NCBI GenBank assembly: GCA_001310555.1
Contig: BAXO01000045.1
Span: 1-44,287, forward strand
DNA length: 44,287 nt
DNA from: Bacillus sp. JCM 19058
GTDB taxonomy: Bacteria; Bacillota; Bacilli; Bacillales_H; Bacillaceae_D
Direction: 5' to 3'
Positions 8,473 through 17,045 of the stretch are shown piece after piece (the first letter of the stretch is position 1; every line of letters begins with the position of its first letter). The position numbers and the translations under genes are program-made. A model generated the notes under the pieces. That model saw nothing but the letters and a program-made list of their open reading frames with translations, did no database searches and was not told the DNA's origin.

Positions 8473-9303
8473 ATGTCTATTCTAGAAGCAATTATCTTCG
8501 GAATTGTGCAAGGAATATCGGAATTTTTGCCCATTTCCAGTACAGCTCATATCGTGATTACACAAATTCTATTAGGCTATCAATTTCCGGGATTTGGATT
8601 TGAAATCTTTTTACACATTGCTTCACTTTTAGCTGTTGTCATTTATTATCGCAAGGATTTAGTGACGATTATCACAGGATTTTTTTCGGTTTCTTAAGTC
8701 CAGGTCGACTGAAGAGAAACCTTCCTTTTATTTTGCTTTATACATCGTTGTTGCAACAGTGATTACCGGCGGACTCGGGATCATTTTCGAAGATTTTGTT
8801 GGCAACTTCCTGAAAACCCCACCTTTTATTGCAATAGCTTTAGCGATTACCGGCTTGTTTTTGCTAATCATAGAACGAGGCTTTCAGAATGGAAAGCGCA
8901 ACGCAGGTGACATGACCTTCCTTGACTCAATCGTCGTCGGGCTCGCACAAACGTTAGCCTTATGCCAGGAATTTCCCGTTCCGGTTCCACCTTGATTGCC
9001 GGCCTTTTTCTCGGGTTGACTCGCGAAACGGCAGTTCGTTTCTCATTTTTGCTCTCGATCCCTGTCATTCTCGGTTCTTCACTATTGGCGATCGGTGATT
9101 TAGCCAGCGGTATGCTCGTTCAAGAGATCGGCATGGGCAGTTTAATTGCTTCCTTTATTTCGACCTTTATCTTCTCTTGGCTCGGGATTGTTTGGTTAAT
9201 CAATCTCCTTAACAAAAGCAAGCTTAGCTATTTTGCCGGCTATTGCTTCCTGCTTGCCATTTTTGTCTTTTTCTTTCTCGATCGCGGATTAATTATGGGT
9301 TAA
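8473..9303 (+). CDS. uppP: Undecaprenyl-diphosphate phosphatase UppP/BacA (two frameshifts)
   Basis: Integral membrane enzyme that dephosphorylates undecaprenyl-PP to recycle the lipid carrier of peptidoglycan and teichoic acid synthesis; extra copies give bacitracin resistance. The first conserved region is GIVQGISEFLPISSTAH (about residues 10-26) with the essential Glu and Ser. The second is MPGISRSGSTLIAGLFLG with the catalytic Arg region. About seven hydrophobic segments. Breaks: T run at 8681-8688 after TIITGFF, and one missing base near 8961 just before MPGISRSG. About 276 aa repaired, the normal length. ATG 8473 follows AGAGGT. Stand-alone with its own terminator. Confidence 0.92.
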
Positions 9304-9307
9304 ATTT

Positions 9308-9340
9308 AAAGCACTTCCAGCGCTGGGAAGTGCTTTTTCT
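9308..9340 (+). terminator. uppP terminator, possibly bidirectional
   Basis: AAAGCACTTCC..AGC pairs with GCTGGGAAGTGCTTTTT around a GC loop (9308-9338), one bulged G. T run on the plus strand; the A-rich 5' flank lets it also end the converging floT gene. Confidence 0.85.
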
Positions 9341-9343
9341 GTA

Positions 9344-10876
9344 CTATTCTTCTTCATTGCTATCCGATTGTTTTTTTTCACGAACCTCATCGGTCAGCTG
9401 ATCGATTGACTGGCGAACATTTGCTTTGCCTGAAAAGTTTTCGATTAATTCTTTTACATCGATGCCAGACGATGCCTTCAATGAGCTTTGCAAAGTAGTC
9501 ATTAAGTCTGTCGCGTAGCCGGTCACTTTATTGGCTCCACTGCTTTCTCCATTGCCGCCTGTATCGACAACCGTAATTTGATCAATATTGGCAAGCGGAC
9601 TCGCCACCTCTTTCGCATAGGATGGCAGCATTTCCAAAATCATGTCAAGCATAGCTGCCTGGCCGTATTTTTCGTAAGCTTCGGCAATCTTTTCCTTCGC
9701 TTCGGCTTCAGCAAGACCTTTCAAGCGAATGACTTCTGCCTCCGCTTCCCCTTGCGCCTTTTCGGCTTCCGCTTTTGCCAAACCGTCCACGCGTACTTTT
9801 TCGGCTTCGGCTTTCGCCATCGCTTCCACCCGGTATTTATTCGCATCCGCCTCAGCGAGCTGCTTCCGCTTCATCGCTTCTGCGGCTTGCTCAACAGCGT
9901 ACCGATCGGCGTCGGCCTTTTTCTTCACTTCTGAATCGTACTGACGTTCACGTCTAGCAATCTCTTTTTCTTCCAACTCAATTTGCTTCTGACGCTCAAT
10001 GATTTGGACTTGCATTTGCTGCTCCGTAACTTCTTGCTTCGCTCGCGCTTCTTCCAAATGATAAGATTGGTCGGCACGAGCTTTAGCCCGATCCTGTTCT
10101 GTACGGTATTCAGCGACCTTCAGCTGGTTTGTTTTTTTCTGCTTCAGCAATTTCGGTCGAACGCTCCAATTCGGAGCGCTTTGCTTCCTTGTTTGCTTCC
10201 GCCTGCTTAATCCGTGTTTCTTTTTCTGCTTCCGCTGTCGCGATATCAGCATCTCTACGTACTTGAGCGATTCGCGCTTACCGAGTGATTCAAGGTATCC
10301 ATTGTTGTCTCGTAAATCCTTAATCGTAAAGGAAACGATGACAAGGCCCATTTTAGCGAGATCCTGCGAGGCCACTTTTTGTACTTCCTGTGAAAAGCGC
10401 TCGCGGTTTTTATAAATTTCCTCCACGGTCATTGAGCCTAAAATGGAGCGTAGATGACCTTCTAATACTTCCTTCGCTTCCTGCTCTCTGTCTTCGCGCG
10501 TTTTTCCGAGAAATTGCTCGGCTGCCGTTGCGATTTCTCCAATCGACCCGCCGATTTTAATAATTGCGGTCCCGTCTGCGATAACTGGAACCCCTTGCTC
10601 TGTGTAAACCTCGGGCGTTTGAACATCTAGCTTACTGGAAAGCAAGCTTAAAGGCTCTGCTTGCTGGAAGACCGGCAAAACGAATGTACCTCCGCCCCGT
10701 ACAATCTTAATTCGATTACCTGATGCGTCAGTATTGACATTTTTGTTGCCTAAATAGCTCCCTGTGACAATCAATGCCTCATCCGGTCCAGCCGTTCGAT
10801 ATTTAGATACAAAAACGGCAATCAGGATGACGAGAACAGCAACAACCAATGCAATGACGATAAATAATGGTTCCAT
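9344..10876 (-). CDS. floT: Flotillin-like protein FloT (YuaG); two compensating frameshifts inside
   Basis: Scaffold of functional membrane microdomains. One N-terminal hydrophobic segment (about 4-24), then a PHB/SPFH domain (for example VQTPEVYTEQGVPVIADGTA, NRERFSQEVQKVASQDLAKM), then a long Glu/Ala-rich coiled coil (KAEAEKVRVDGLAKAEAEKA and similar) and a C-terminal tail. The frame looks open for 510 aa, but residues about 200-247 are out of frame. A missing base near 10281 and a surplus A at about 10133-10139 bracket a segment that should read GKPRIAQVRRDADIATAEAE. Start ATG 10876 with GGAGGAG. It follows the NfeD gene by 18 bp, as in the B. subtilis yuaF-floT operon. Confidence 0.93.
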   Translation of the reverse strand: MEPLFIVIALVVAVLVILIAVFVSKYRTAGPDEALIVTGSYLGNKNVNTDASGNRIKIVRGGGTFVLPVFQQAEPLSLLSSKLDVQTPEVYTEQGVPVIADGTAIIKIGGSIGEIATAAEQFLGKTREDREQEAKEVLEGHLRSILGSMTVEEIYKNRERFSQEVQKVASQDLAKMGLVIVSFTIKDLRDNNGYLESLGKRESLKYVEMLISRQRKQKKKHGLSRRKQTRKQSAPNWSVRPKLLKQKKTNQLKVAEYRTEQDRAKARADQSYHLEEARAKQEVTEQQMQVQIIERQKQIELEEKEIARRERQYDSEVKKKADADRYAVEQAAEAMKRKQLAEADANKYRVEAMAKAEAEKVRVDGLAKAEAEKAQGEAEAEVIRLKGLAEAEAKEKIAEAYEKYGQAAMLDMILEMLPSYAKEVASPLANIDQITVVDTGGNGESSGANKVTGYATDLMTTLQSSLKASSGIDVKELIENFSGKANVRQSIDQLTDEVREKKQSDSNEEE

Positions 10877-10894
10877 CTTTCTCCTCCATTTTTA

Positions 10895-11424
10895 TTATGT
10901 GAGTTCAAGTGACTCCCTTTTCGAAACATGAACAATGTTATTTCCAACATCAATAACTACAATTTCGGTCCCTTGTTCAATCGGGTCTCCATCAAGCTAA
11001 CCGCCGACTTTGCAATATTTCCACCATAGCCCTTTAACAATACCTCTCCAAATCCGTCTGCCGGAATCGAGGTTATGACTTCGCCAATCCGTCCCTTTAA
11101 GTCCTCCTCCGAATAAGCAAGAGTAGCTTCGGCAGAGGAGAGTGGGGTTAGTACGAAAACGTTTAATAATGTAACTAGGACAAAAGCTATGGCAAGGGAC
11201 AAAACAAAAATCAAGATGCTATTCAGCGGTGTCATCAGCTCCATCAGATAGCCGTTTGCGCAAATAAACGTCAAAAACGATAGTATTAGGGTCGGATTAA
11301 AAATACCGTCTGCTAAGGCTTCAAACATGCCTTCCAGTAGGTCACTTAACAGCATATAGATCAGCGTCAATACTGCCCCCGTAATAAGTCCAATTAAATA
11401 TAACTGCTGAATGCTTTCTACCAT
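10895..11424 (-). CDS. yuaF: NfeD-family membrane protein YuaF (one frameshift)
   Basis: Partner of flotillin. Four hydrophobic segments are visible: LIGLITGAVLTLIYMLLSDL, the ILSFLTFICANGYLMEL region, LNSILIFVLSLAIAFVLVTL, and a weaker one. A C-terminal OB-fold NfeD domain follows (LKGRIGEVITSIPADGFGEVLL). A missing base near 10998 breaks the frame after NIAKSAVSL; the true end continues DGDPIEQGTEIVVIDVGNN and stops at TAA 10895-10897. About 176 aa, matching B. subtilis YuaF. ATG 11424 has a GGGGGAGG-type site. A possible sigma-W promoter lies about 105 bp upstream. Membrane topology, size and position before floT make the call firm. Confidence 0.88.
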
Positions 11425-11527
11425 TTTCTCCTCCCCCTTCCTTCTATCAAATTAGCTCCGTTTACACAGCTTGCTCTGATGGATTTTGCTCCAAACCCTC
11501 CTCTCTGGTATTTTCCGCTACTTCGTT

Positions 11528-11555
11528 TACGTATTCATTTTAAAAAAATGTTTCA
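11528..11555 (-). promoter_or_regulatory. Possible sigma-W promoter of yuaF-floT
   Basis: On the minus strand TGAAAC (11555-11550) and CGTA (11531-11528) are separated by 18 bases that include a run of seven T. The sigma-W consensus is TGAAAC-N16-CGTA, and B. subtilis yuaF is a known sigma-W target. The spacer is 1-2 bases too long, which may be a run-length error like those elsewhere in the window. Confidence 0.5.
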
Positions 11556-11789
11556 ATTAATTACAATCCTTTTTACCAATTAGCGAGCGATAAGGAAATA
11601 CTGCTTCATTCTTATTGCTTTTCGCGAAGGCGCATGAACACAGGCTGGGCATTTAGGTTTCATCCTCAAAAAAACCAGCTTGTCCCCCCTAATCCCCTGC
11701 CTCACTCCTTCTATTCGGATGGGACATCCCAAACCATAGGGCTATCAGGCTAATCGTCATAACGATTCGCACCGTCATCGTTGCCGATC

Positions 11790-11818
11790 AAAAAAAAGCG
11801 ACAGTTCAATAAGTCGCC
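11790..11818 (-). terminator. galU terminator
   Basis: On the minus strand GGCGAC pairs with GTCGCT (plus 11798-11802 GCGAC with 11813-11817 GTCGC), followed by eight T (11790-11797). It sits 23 bp beyond the galU stop. The rest of 11556-11789 shows no gene. Confidence 0.75.
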
Positions 11819-11840
11819 TTGTTTGAGTGAAGTAAACCAT

Positions 11841-12639
11841 TCATTGCATTCGATTCAATAGATTTAGATAGTCTTCCTCGCTCCCAATATCATAACGCTC
11901 GCCGTCAATTTCTTTCCCGAGCATCGTTTTTTTTCTGAGCATGCTTTTAATCGCATCCGTTAATTGTACCTCACCATTCACGCCCGGCTTCACCCTTTGT
12001 AACATTGAAACAATTTCCGGTTCAAACACGTACCGACCGACGATCGCTAAATGAGAGGGTGGTGCGCTCAATGGCTTTTCCACAACATCGATGATTTCGT
12101 GCAAGCCTGTGGCGATTTGTTTTCCTTTTATGACCCCGTATTGTTTTAATTTTTCTGCTGGCACTTTCTTCAGTCCAATGATCGATCGGCCTGCACTCTC
12201 GTACTCTTTCATTAATTGCGTTAAACAATCGGTTTCCCCTATAAAAAGGTCGTCAGGCAAAAGTACAGCAAAGGGCTCCCCGTTGACAAACGACTCACCA
12301 TACCGCACGGCATCACCTAGCCCGTTTGCAAATGGCTGTCGCACATACTGAATCGTGACCTTAGGCAGGTCCAGCTTGTTTAGAAGCTCTGTTTTGCCCT
12401 TTTCTATTAAAAAAATTTTCTAGCTCCGTGGATCGATCGAAGTAATCGAGAATCATGTTTTTCCCACGGGAAATGACGATAAGTACTTGCTCAATGCCCG
12501 CAGCGGCTGCCTCCTCAACAACATAATGTATCGCCGGTTTTCCTAAAATGGGGAACATTTCCTTAGGCACAACTTTAGTAATTGGGAGACTTCTCGTCCC
12601 ATAGCCAGCTGCTGGGATAATTGCTTTTGTCACCTTCAT
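11841..12639 (-). CDS. galU: UTP-glucose-1-phosphate uridylyltransferase (GalU/GtaB type; frameshifted)
   Basis: Makes UDP-glucose from UTP and glucose 1-phosphate; cytosolic. N-terminal nucleotide-binding motif [20 protein letters not shown] (residues 7-26), then [19 protein letters not shown], the DD motif [19 protein letters not shown], and [14 protein letters not shown] surplus T in the run at 12409-12415 splits the gene after STELENF; one base less gives [14 protein letters not shown]. About 266 aa repaired, slightly short of GtaB (292) because of a brief C-terminus. It is divergent from ugd, whose enzyme consumes UDP-glucose. B. subtilis has several paralogues (gtaB, yngB, ytdA); which one this matches cannot be settled by eye. 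Confidence 0.9.
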
Positions 12640-13142
12640 TTTTTTCTCCCCTTCATCTTTAAATAATTGAAAAGAACATCCTCAATTTCAACATAAAAAC
12701 TGACTATTTACTCATTATTTTATTCAGGGTATACGCTTACGTTCCTTGTCTTTCGAAATAAAAGCACTCGCAAGGTGGAAGTAATGAGCAGCCTTTCATA
12801 GGCATGAGTGAGTTTTTTCTTCAACACCCGTTCATGTCTCACAAGTCTGACATGCAGCTAATATGATATTAGGAATCCGACCAAAAGCAACTTTATTTTA
12901 TCGTGCTGTTGGCCGGCTCGGCTACTACGATGCAGGGAAAAGACGTATTCCCCTCGTTTCATCAGCCGTCACCCATATCCGGGTATTCGTTGCACTGGAG
13001 TGAACTTGCTTCAGGCCGTTGAAACACTAAGGAATAAAGCGGGATCTCTAGTCTACTTATTTGGAAATCTCGCAAACAGGGGGTACGCCCCTGATAGATT
13101 CGTATGAAACCGTAGATGTGGAATGACAAGGAGGTAACCGCA
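12640..13142. other. Divergent intergenic region between galU and ugd, possible decayed coding remnant
   Basis: About 500 bp with no intact gene. Between about 13005 and 13127 two plus-strand frames join into a protein-like tail (VETLRNKAGSLVYLFGNLAN, then GGTPLIDSYETVDVE and TGA 13125-13127). This tail abuts the ugd ribosome binding site and could be the frameshifted end of a lost gene upstream of ugd. I cannot name its family. The left half is AT-rich and must hold the galU promoter. Confidence 0.4.
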
Positions 13143-14423
13143 TTGAATGTCAGCGTTATCGGAGCAGGCTATGTAGGCCTTACAACTTCAAGTGTATTAG
13201 CAAATCTTGGCCATCAAGTCAGCTGTGTAGAGCAAGAAAAAGAAAAGGTCGATTTGCTCAGGAAAGGAGAGATTCCTTTTTCCGAGCCTGGGCTAGATGA
13301 AATCGTTTTAAAAACTCTTAAAAACGGCCATTTAACGTTTACAACTGATATGAAGGATGCTATCAAACAGAGCTCGGTTGTTTTTATTGCCGTCGGAACT
13401 CCACCAGATTCACTAGGCAGCCCCAACTTATGTGCACTTCGCCAAGCGGTCGATAGCTTAGCCGCTTTCATCGATTCCTATAAAGTGATCGTTATAAAAA
13501 GTACAGTTCCAGTCGGAACGAACGAAGAAGTCCATCATCAGCTATTAAACAAAGGAATACCGGCTGAGCTTTTTGATGTAGTGTCCAATCCCGAATTTTT
13601 GCGAGAAGGTTCAGCGATTGAGGATATGCTTCACCCCGACAAAATTGTCATTGGCGCCCGCAGCAATTATGCGTCCTCAAAATTGAAGCAGTTGTATCGT
13701 TCGATCGAGACGACCTATCTTGACACGAACTGGTCAGAGGCCGAAATGATTAAGTACGCCTCAAATGGCTTTTTAGCGACGAAAATTTCGTTTATGAACG
13801 AGCTAGCGAAAATCTGTGATGCCTACCAAGTCAATATTGCGACTGTTGCATCAGGTTTAGCGACCGATCCGAGAATCGGTCCTCATTTCTTGCGTGCCGG
13901 ACTTGGCTATGGTGGCTCTTGCTTACCAAAGGATATTGCTGCACTCGAGCATTTAGCTATTCAAAAAAAACGTTGAGCCTTATTTGTTGAAAGCTGTTCA
14001 GCAAGTCAATCAAAGTCAAATTAAACTCTATTTAGCAAAATTAACGAATTCGCTTGGCTCATTAATAGACAAGCGCCTAACCGTCTGGGGATTGTCGTTT
14101 AAGCCGAATACAGACGACGTTCGAGAGTCTCGCAGTCTCGCCTTGGCCAAACGCCTTGCTGAAGCAGGAAGCGATGTTCATGTATACGATCCGATTGCCT
14201 CGGTCACTGTTCCCGAGCTTACGTCCATTCGTCTATGTACGAGGCGCTTGATCGGTCAGAAGCTTTAATTGTCGCGACCGAATGGCCCATGTTTATTGAT
14301 GCGGATTGGTCGGCTGTAAAAAGGCGAATGCGTTCGAATATCGTGATGGATTGCCGTGATTGCCTGTCGCCTTCATTATTGACCGCACATGGCTTACAGT
14401 ACGTGGGGGTGGCCCGCTCATGA
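13143..14423 (+). CDS. ugd: UDP-glucose 6-dehydrogenase (two frameshifts)
   Basis: Oxidises UDP-glucose to UDP-glucuronate with two NAD+. The N-terminal Rossmann motif is VSVIGAGYVGLTTSSVLANL (about 3-22). VGTPPDSLGSPNL, STVPVGTNEEV and VVSNPEFLREGSAIEDMLHPD follow, and the catalytic Cys lies in GLGYGGSCLPKDIAAL (about 255-270). The C-terminal domain has VWGLSFKPNTDDVRESRS. Start TTG 13143 is chosen over ATG 13116 because AAGGAGGT (13128-13135) is placed 7 bases before it. A surplus A at 13965-13972 breaks IQKN-VEPYLLKA; a second indel lies near 14230. About 426 aa, normal. Its TGA overlaps the next ATG, so the two genes are translationally coupled. TuaD is the B. subtilis counterpart. Confidence 0.93.
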
Positions 14424-15371
14424 ACATCGTTATTACTGGAGCAGCAGGCTTCATTGGCTCCAAGCTCGCTGAATATTTACTTTTGCGAAAAGATGCGCAT
14501 GTCATTGGAATCGATTCATTTGTCGGCCCAACTCCTAAGGAAATGAAATCGCATAATCTCCAGCATTTATTAAAGCATCCTCGCTTTACGCTAGTTGAAA
14601 AAAACCTTGTCACAATTAATTGGCAGCCGATTTTGAAAAACGTTGATTATCTTTTTCATCTCGCTGGTATGCCAGGGGTCCGCTCCAGCTGGGGAGAGGA
14701 TTTCCGAGAGTATGTCGCCTTTAACATTATTGGGACTCAACGACTGCTGGAGGCCGTTAAAACCGTTCCCTTGAAGCAGTTCGTGTATGCTTCAACTTCA
14801 TCAGTATATGGAGAAAAAAAGCGGAAAGGTCGTCGAGACTGAACTTCCTGAACCGCTTTCTCCTTATGGCATGACAAAGCTATCCGGGGAACACCTTTGT
14901 CATGTGTACCGGAAGAGCTTCGGCGTACCGACTGTCGTATTAAGGTTTTTTACCGTGTACGGCCCACGCCAGCGACCAGATATGGCTTTCCACCGCTTCA
15001 TAGCCTCCATTCTTTCTGATAGCGCCATCTCCGTATACGGAGACGGCCATCAGACGAGGGACTTTACTTATATTGACGATTGTGTAAAAGCGATCGCATC
15101 CGTTATTGGAGCACCTAATCTGACCGGAGAAACGATAAATATCGGTGGCAGAGAACGGGCTTCTGTTACAGAAGTGATCGCACTGCTGGAAAAATTGCTG
15201 CAACGAAAAGCGAGAATTCATTTCAAACCGAAAGCGGACGGAGAACCGTTGCATACCCATGCAGACATTGCAAAAGCAAGAAGGCTGCTCCAATACGAGC
15301 CACAAACTTCGCTATTGTCCGGCTTGCAGCAAGAAATTGATTACATTCGCGATTGGAATAAAATCCAGTAA
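14420..15371 (+). CDS. NAD-dependent epimerase/dehydratase, UDP-glucuronate epimerase-like (frameshifted)
   Basis: Extended short-chain dehydrogenase. The NAD-binding motif ITGAAGFIGSKLAEYLL is at residues 4-20. The catalytic set is STSSVYGE (Ser/Thr) and SPYGMTKLSGEH (Tyr-x3-Lys). RFFTVYGPRQRPDMAFHRF and GDGHQTRDFTYIDDCVKA are typical of UDP-sugar 4-epimerases and UDP-glucuronate epimerase/decarboxylase. A surplus A at 14814-14820 breaks SVYGEK-SGKVVETEL. About 316 aa repaired. ATG 14420 overlaps the ugd stop (ATGA). Direct coupling to ugd suggests the substrate is UDP-glucuronate, for example conversion to UDP-galacturonate. That specificity is inferred, and the exact reaction cannot be told from sequence by eye. 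Confidence 0.88.
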
Positions 15372-15395
15372 CGAAAGCGCGTTCGTTTGTTTTTC

Positions 15396-15444
15396 GGCCG
15401 CTTGGATTTAGGCAGAACTAAAACTAAAGCGGCTCCGTTTTTTG
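15396..15444 (+). terminator. Terminator of the ugd-epimerase operon
   Basis: GCCGCTT (15398-15404) pairs with AAGCGGC (15428-15434); TCCG and six T follow. The 23-nt loop is long, but position and T run fit. Confidence 0.7.
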
Positions 15445-15497
15445 AATGCTCCATTAAAAACTATTGGGTAAGGTGAAAAAGCTTAACGGTTGTATGA

Positions 15498-17045
15498 TCA
15501 TTTTTGGCGAACTCGAATTTTTTTCTCTGGCTTGACCGGCTCCAGCTCCTTCTCTTCTTTTTCAAGAATGTTCTTTTCAAGGTCAGCCATCGTCTGCTCA
15601 ATAATTTTCGAAATTTCCGCTTGCTGGTTTTTCGTCGCCCTCTTTTTGACATCCATCAGCAAGGTGTCCAGTAGCTCGTTATTATTCGATAGCTGCATGA
15701 CAATAAGCTTTCTTAATTTCGTTCTCGAGTCCTGTTCAGTAACGAGCGACTCGAGTTCACTTTCATCTATTTGGATGTCGTCATCACGATCGCCCGCAGC
15801 GATTTGCTCTAAATCGATGTCGTCATCGCGTCCACCTAAAGCAATCGATTCTAAGTCGATATCGCCTAACTCGTCAGCAAGCCCCGCTCTCTTCTGCCTT
15901 GACTGTTCTGTTTGCTGCCAGACCGTCAAGACATCGGAGGCGACTCGTTCCCACGTGTATTTTTCCTCAGCAATCAGTCGTCCGTATTCTCCCATTCGCC
16001 TTGCTTGACTGGGGTTAGAGAGCAAATATGACAGCGGTTCAACGAAGGCTTGCGGATCCTCCGGGTTTGCGATCACGATCCCGTTTTCCCCTTCAACAAT
16101 GACTTCCGCATTGCCTCCACGTGCCGTTGTGATAATCGGCAAGCCAGAGGCCATCGCCTCATAATGCACGCGAGCTAACGGCTCCTGCCATTGTGACGGA
16201 CAGACAAAGACATCTGCGGCCGCAAACCATTTCTGAATTTCAGTCGGATCGACGAAGCCTGTATTAATAACAGGAATTGGCAGTTTTGCCGCAAGTGCAC
16301 GGACATAAGCAACGTAGTCGCTGACACGATCTTCACTAAACCATTTGCTTCCGACAATTACTAACGCTGCATCCGAATGCTCTTCTGCAATAGCGGGAAT
16401 CGCTTGAACGAGAATATCAGCTCCCTTATTGACAGATAGCCTTCCTGCAAAAAGAATGACTTTCTTGTTTTCAAGTCCATGTTCAGCACGAATTTGCTTC
16501 CGCATTTGCTGTGCTTCACTTGAAGACGGGGGAACGAAACGGTTTAAGTTGACACCGGAATAAATCGTGTGCACTAGTGACTCGGCCTCCGGAAACAGTT
16601 CAACAATGGCCTGACCGACATAATCACTAACGGTAACAATTCGTTCGAGCTCAGCCAGTGCTGCCGTCGCTTCCTCAGGATCGATCTTTTCAGGCGTAAA
16701 CATGTCATTATGCATGCTGAGGACGATTTTTGCCTCTGGGGCCATCTCCCTCACAGTTAAGACATAGCGCGGCCGGTTAAAAATATGAATCAGGTCAAAA
16801 TGGTTGTCAGCAAGGAAATTACTGATTCCTTCCCTGTACGTTTCGACTAATCCACCAGGAATCCGAACATAGCGGATACCTTCTACGACTTCGTCTTCCT
16901 CCAAAGTTGGATCGGTCGTCCCCAGAATCGTTACGTCGTGCTCTCTTGCGAGCAGGTCAGAAATACCGTGAATATACGTCTGAATCGCCCCACCTCTTAC
17001 TGGTGGAACTGGAAGCTTTTCAGTACAAATTAACAGAGTCTTCAT
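15498..17045 (-). CDS. GT4 glycosyltransferase, CotSA-like, with acidic-repeat C-terminal extension
   Basis: 515 aa, intact. Residues 1 to about 375 are a GT-B family 4 transferase: N-terminal PPVRGGAIQTYIHGISDLL, linker HNDMFTPEKID, and the nucleotide-sugar region VILFAGRLSVNKGADILVQA, CPSQWQEPLARVHYEAMASG, IITTARGGNAEVI. This resembles B. subtilis CotSA/YtcC, about 377 aa. The extra 130 residues start with acidic repeats GDIDLES.., DDIDLEQ.., DDIQIDES (residues 394-427) and end in a charged helical tail (EKEEKELEPVKPEKKIRVRQ). Its start overlaps the CotS-family gene by 26 bp, so the two are translated together. Likely role: adding sugars to the spore coat, inferred from this pairing. Confidence 0.87.
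   Translation of the reverse strand: MKTLLICTEKLPVPPVRGGAIQTYIHGISDLLAREHDVTILGTTDPTLEEDEVVEGIRYVRIPGGLVETYREGISNFLADNHFDLIHIFNRPRYVLTVREMAPEAKIVLSMHNDMFTPEKIDPEEATAALAELERIVTVSDYVGQAIVELFPEAESLVHTIYSGVNLNRFVPPSSSEAQQMRKQIRAEHGLENKKVILFAGRLSVNKGADILVQAIPAIAEEHSDAALVIVGSKWFSEDRVSDYVAYVRALAAKLPIPVINTGFVDPTEIQKWFAAADVFVCPSQWQEPLARVHYEAMASGLPIITTARGGNAEVIVEGENGIVIANPEDPQAFVEPLSYLLSNPSQARRMGEYGRLIAEEKYTWERVASDVLTVWQQTEQSRQKRAGLADELGDIDLESIALGGRDDDIDLEQIAAGDRDDDIQIDESELESLVTEQDSRTKLRKLIVMQLSNNNELLDTLLMDVKKRATKNQQAEISKIIEQTMADLEKNILEKEEKELEPVKPEKKIRVRQK

Noticed and set aside
9578..9957. Plus-strand frames opposite floT
   Set aside because: They mirror the Ala/Glu-rich coiled-coil codons on the other strand, giving Phe/Arg- or Ala/Ser-rich nonsense.
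12640..13142. T-box or other leader RNA upstream of ugd
   Set aside because: No T-box sequence and no terminator/antiterminator pair before the ugd start.
10133..13972. Programmed frameshifting in floT, galU and ugd
   Set aside because: The breaks lack slippery heptamers with downstream structures, occur equally on A and T runs and hit almost every long gene, so error is simpler.
15490..16008. 172-aa Ser-rich plus-strand frame
   Set aside because: Antisense shadow of the acidic repeats and tail of the glycosyltransferase; no start signal.
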